Below are positions 7,379 through 8,584 of a DNA stretch of 8,584 nucleotides, in pieces. Numbering within the stretch: the stretch's first letter is position 1; each line of letters opens with the position of its first letter. The stretch is taken from the NCBI GenBank assembly GCA_027008965.1, contig JALVDN010000291.1, positions 1 through 8,584 on the forward strand, written 5' to 3'. Both the position numbers and the translations under genes were made by a program. Under the pieces are notes generated by a model, which was not told where the DNA came from, did no database searches, and was given only the letters and a program-made list of their open reading frames with translations. The stretch is from Flavobacteriales bacterium (GTDB lineage Bacteria > Bacteroidota > Bacteroidia > Flavobacteriales > Flavobacteriaceae).

Positions 7379-8020
7379 TTAATTATTCTTCAGCAAGATA
7401 TTAAAATACTCTATTATATCATTGTCCAACATCCGGGCAAGCATCATCTGTCTTTTGGGAGTATCGTCATAATCCAAAAAGTAAAATCTATCCTTATCGG
7501 AAGCATATACGGCCAACATGGTTTTGGGCACATCAATGCTGAACGTGTAAGGTTCCGATTCATCCCGTTTCACATGTTTTTCTCCGTAAAATTTTCTAAG
7601 TTTATGATAAGTATAATTCATCCGCTGATTAAAATTGAGGTCCGGCTCTGACGGTTTTTGTTTGTAGGTGATTTTAATCCTGTTCTTGTAATGAATCAAA
7701 TAATATTCTTGACCGTTTTTCTTTAAACCGTCTTTTACAATTTTTACTTCGGATGCAGGTAAAATCTCCGTTTCAAGTTTTTCATTATGCATTCCTTTTT
7801 TCAATTGTTCCACCATTCGTTCTCTTGGTAAAATGTTGAAAACGGGCGGATAAACATAATCCATCGCCCGGTCAAAATCTTCATTTTCCATGTGTTTTTG
7901 ATAGGCTTTAAAATCACTCAAAAGCTTTTTCTCTTTAGCTCCGCTTAGCTCTATTTGGGTTTGTGCAAAAACGGTTGTACTCAACAGAACAAGAAATAAA
8001 TGAGACATATATTTAATCAT
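7379..8020 (-). CDS. Secreted or periplasmic protein of unknown function
   Basis: I do not recognise a named family. The 213-residue protein begins with a clear Sec signal peptide: a short n-region with one Lys, the hydrophobic core LFLVLLSTTVFA (8-19), and a likely cleavage after Ala19 before Gln20. There is no lipoprotein Cys. The mature part is soluble, charged and rich in Lys, Asp and Tyr, with a helical N-terminal section (about 27-55) and then alternating beta-like segments (for example EYYLIHYKNRIKITYKQK, 105-122, and RFYFLDYDD, 178-186). It has no Cys, transmembrane segment or catalytic motif that I can identify. ATG at 8018-8020 is chosen as start; Met5 would also leave a usable signal peptide. 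It lies 24 bases after uvrA and 10 bases before the hydrolase, apparently in one operon. Its start codon touches a small inverted repeat. Confidence 0.8.
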   Translation of the reverse strand: MIKYMSHLFLVLLSTTVFAQTQIELSGAKEKKLLSDFKAYQKHMENEDFDRAMDYVYPPVFNILPRERMVEQLKKGMHNEKLETEILPASEVKIVKDGLKKNGQEYYLIHYKNRIKITYKQKPSEPDLNFNQRMNYTYHKLRKFYGEKHVKRDESEPYTFSIDVPKTMLAVYASDKDRFYFLDYDDTPKRQMMLARMLDNDIIEYFNILLKNN

Positions 8021-8042
8021 GTAACTTTAGTTTTGAGTTACA
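8020..8042 (-). repeat. Short inverted repeat between uvrA and the secreted-protein gene
   Basis: TGTAACT (8020-8026) and AGTTACA (8036-8042) are perfect 7-base inverted arms separated by 9 bases, filling almost the whole gap between the uvrA stop and the next start codon. On the minus strand the right-hand base of the hairpin is the A of the start ATG. No T-tract follows, so it is not an intrinsic terminator. It could fold in the mRNA next to the start codon, be an operator, or be chance in AT-rich DNA. Confidence 0.35.
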
Positions 8043-8044
8043 AT

Positions 8045-8584
8045 TTAAGACATTTTGAGCTTTTCTTTCAAATAAGGTGCCAATTCGGATTTTCCGTCTT
8101 TCACCAAGTCCTCGGGAGTGCCCTGAAAAACAATTTTTCCGCCTTTATCACCACCTTCCGGACCTAAGTCTACAATATAATCGGCGGATTTAATCACATC
8201 CGGGTGATGTTCTATCACCACAATACTATGCCCGTTTTCTATCAATTTTTGGAATGATTGCAATAATTTGTTGATGTCATGAAAATGCAAACCTGTGGTG
8301 GGTTCGTCAAAAATAAACAAGGTGGGTTCCATTTTGTTTCCTTTCAAAAGATAGGAGGCCAATTTCATACGCTGTGCTTCACCACCGCTCAATGTAGAGG
8401 TAGATTGTCCCAGCTTGACATAACCCATTCCCACATCTTGTAAGATTTTGAGCTTTGAAGCAATGGTTTCTTCTCCGGCCGTTTCAAAAAAACTCACGGC
8501 TTCATCCACACTCATTTCCAAAATTTCATGGATATTTTTCCCTTGAAACGTTACTTCCAGCACTTCTTCCTTGAAGCGCTTTCC
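8045..8584 (-). CDS. uvrA: UvrA, excinuclease ABC subunit A, C-terminal part (5' end outside window)
   Basis: UvrA is the ATPase that recognises DNA damage, together with UvrB, in nucleotide excision repair. The minus-strand frame is open to the right edge, with GKRFKEE preceding the GTG at 8561-8563, so that codon is an internal Val and not a start. About 179 residues of the roughly 940 expected are present, all from the second ABC ATPase domain. They show the signature loop STLSGGEAQRMKLASYLL, the Walker B segment LFIFDEPTTGLH, the H-loop VIEHHPDVIKSADYIVDLGP, and the conserved end in which the GG-rich turn leads to GTPEDLV. The second Walker A and the zinc finger lie outside the window. 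The usual C-terminus is intact and ends in TAA. The next gene begins 24 bases later on the same strand, so uvrA probably heads the four-gene unit, whose promoter lies beyond the window. Confidence 0.95.
   Translation of the reverse strand, partial: GKRFKEEVLEVTFQGKNIHEILEMSVDEAVSFFETAGEETIASKLKILQDVGMGYVKLGQSTSTLSGGEAQRMKLASYLLKGNKMEPTLFIFDEPTTGLHFHDINKLLQSFQKLIENGHSIVVIEHHPDVIKSADYIVDLGPEGGDKGGKIVFQGTPEDLVKDGKSELAPYLKEKLKMS

Noticed and set aside
8561..8563. GTG at 8563 as a start codon for a small ATPase
   Set aside because: The frame continues upstream to the window edge as GKRFKEE, as expected inside UvrA. It is a truncated view of uvrA, not a separate gene.

Overview
The window is an ordinary-looking piece of a Bacteroidota chromosome. 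It is low in GC and gene-dense. The best lineage marker is the C-terminal third of SprA, the outer-membrane translocon of the type IX secretion system, which is restricted to the Bacteroidetes/Chlorobi group. Weak A-rich start regions without clear Shine-Dalgarno sequences and one TAnnTTTG promoter-like box agree with this. A flavobacterial-type organism is plausible, but genus cannot be resolved from this sequence.

Layout: positions 1-2572 (+) hold the 3' part of sprA. An AT-rich spacer (2573-2866) follows, with a weak hairpin/T-tract terminator and a possible -7 promoter box. Positions 2867-6159 (+) hold a two-gene unit: nrdJ, the adenosylcobalamin-dependent (class II) ribonucleotide reductase, and 8 bases later a Sir2-family NAD-dependent protein deacylase. 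The sirtuin meets a minus-strand block tail to tail with only 6 bases between the stop codons. Read in its own direction (right to left), that block is the C-terminal end of uvrA (entering from the right edge), a secreted protein of unknown function, an alpha/beta hydrolase, and a very short beta-carbonic-anhydrase-like protein. Gaps of 24, 10 and 6 bases suggest one transcript.

The most notable observation is that the alpha/beta hydrolase is broken. Its frame has a TGA at codon 222 and a TAA at codon 253, yet the same frame continues to a natural end at codon 271, 6 bases before the carbonic-anhydrase-like start. The sequence after the first stop still encodes the family's C-terminus, including the catalytic His. 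The truncated product keeps the nucleophile Ser and acid Asp but loses the His. This is either a young pseudogene, a sequencing or assembly error, or (least likely) readthrough.

Functionally, the window links protein export (SprA), oxygen-independent deoxynucleotide synthesis (NrdJ), NAD-dependent deacylation (sirtuin) and nucleotide excision repair (UvrA). I see no mobile element, CRISPR array, tRNA, rRNA, recognisable riboswitch or defence system, and no convincing sign of a new multi-gene system.
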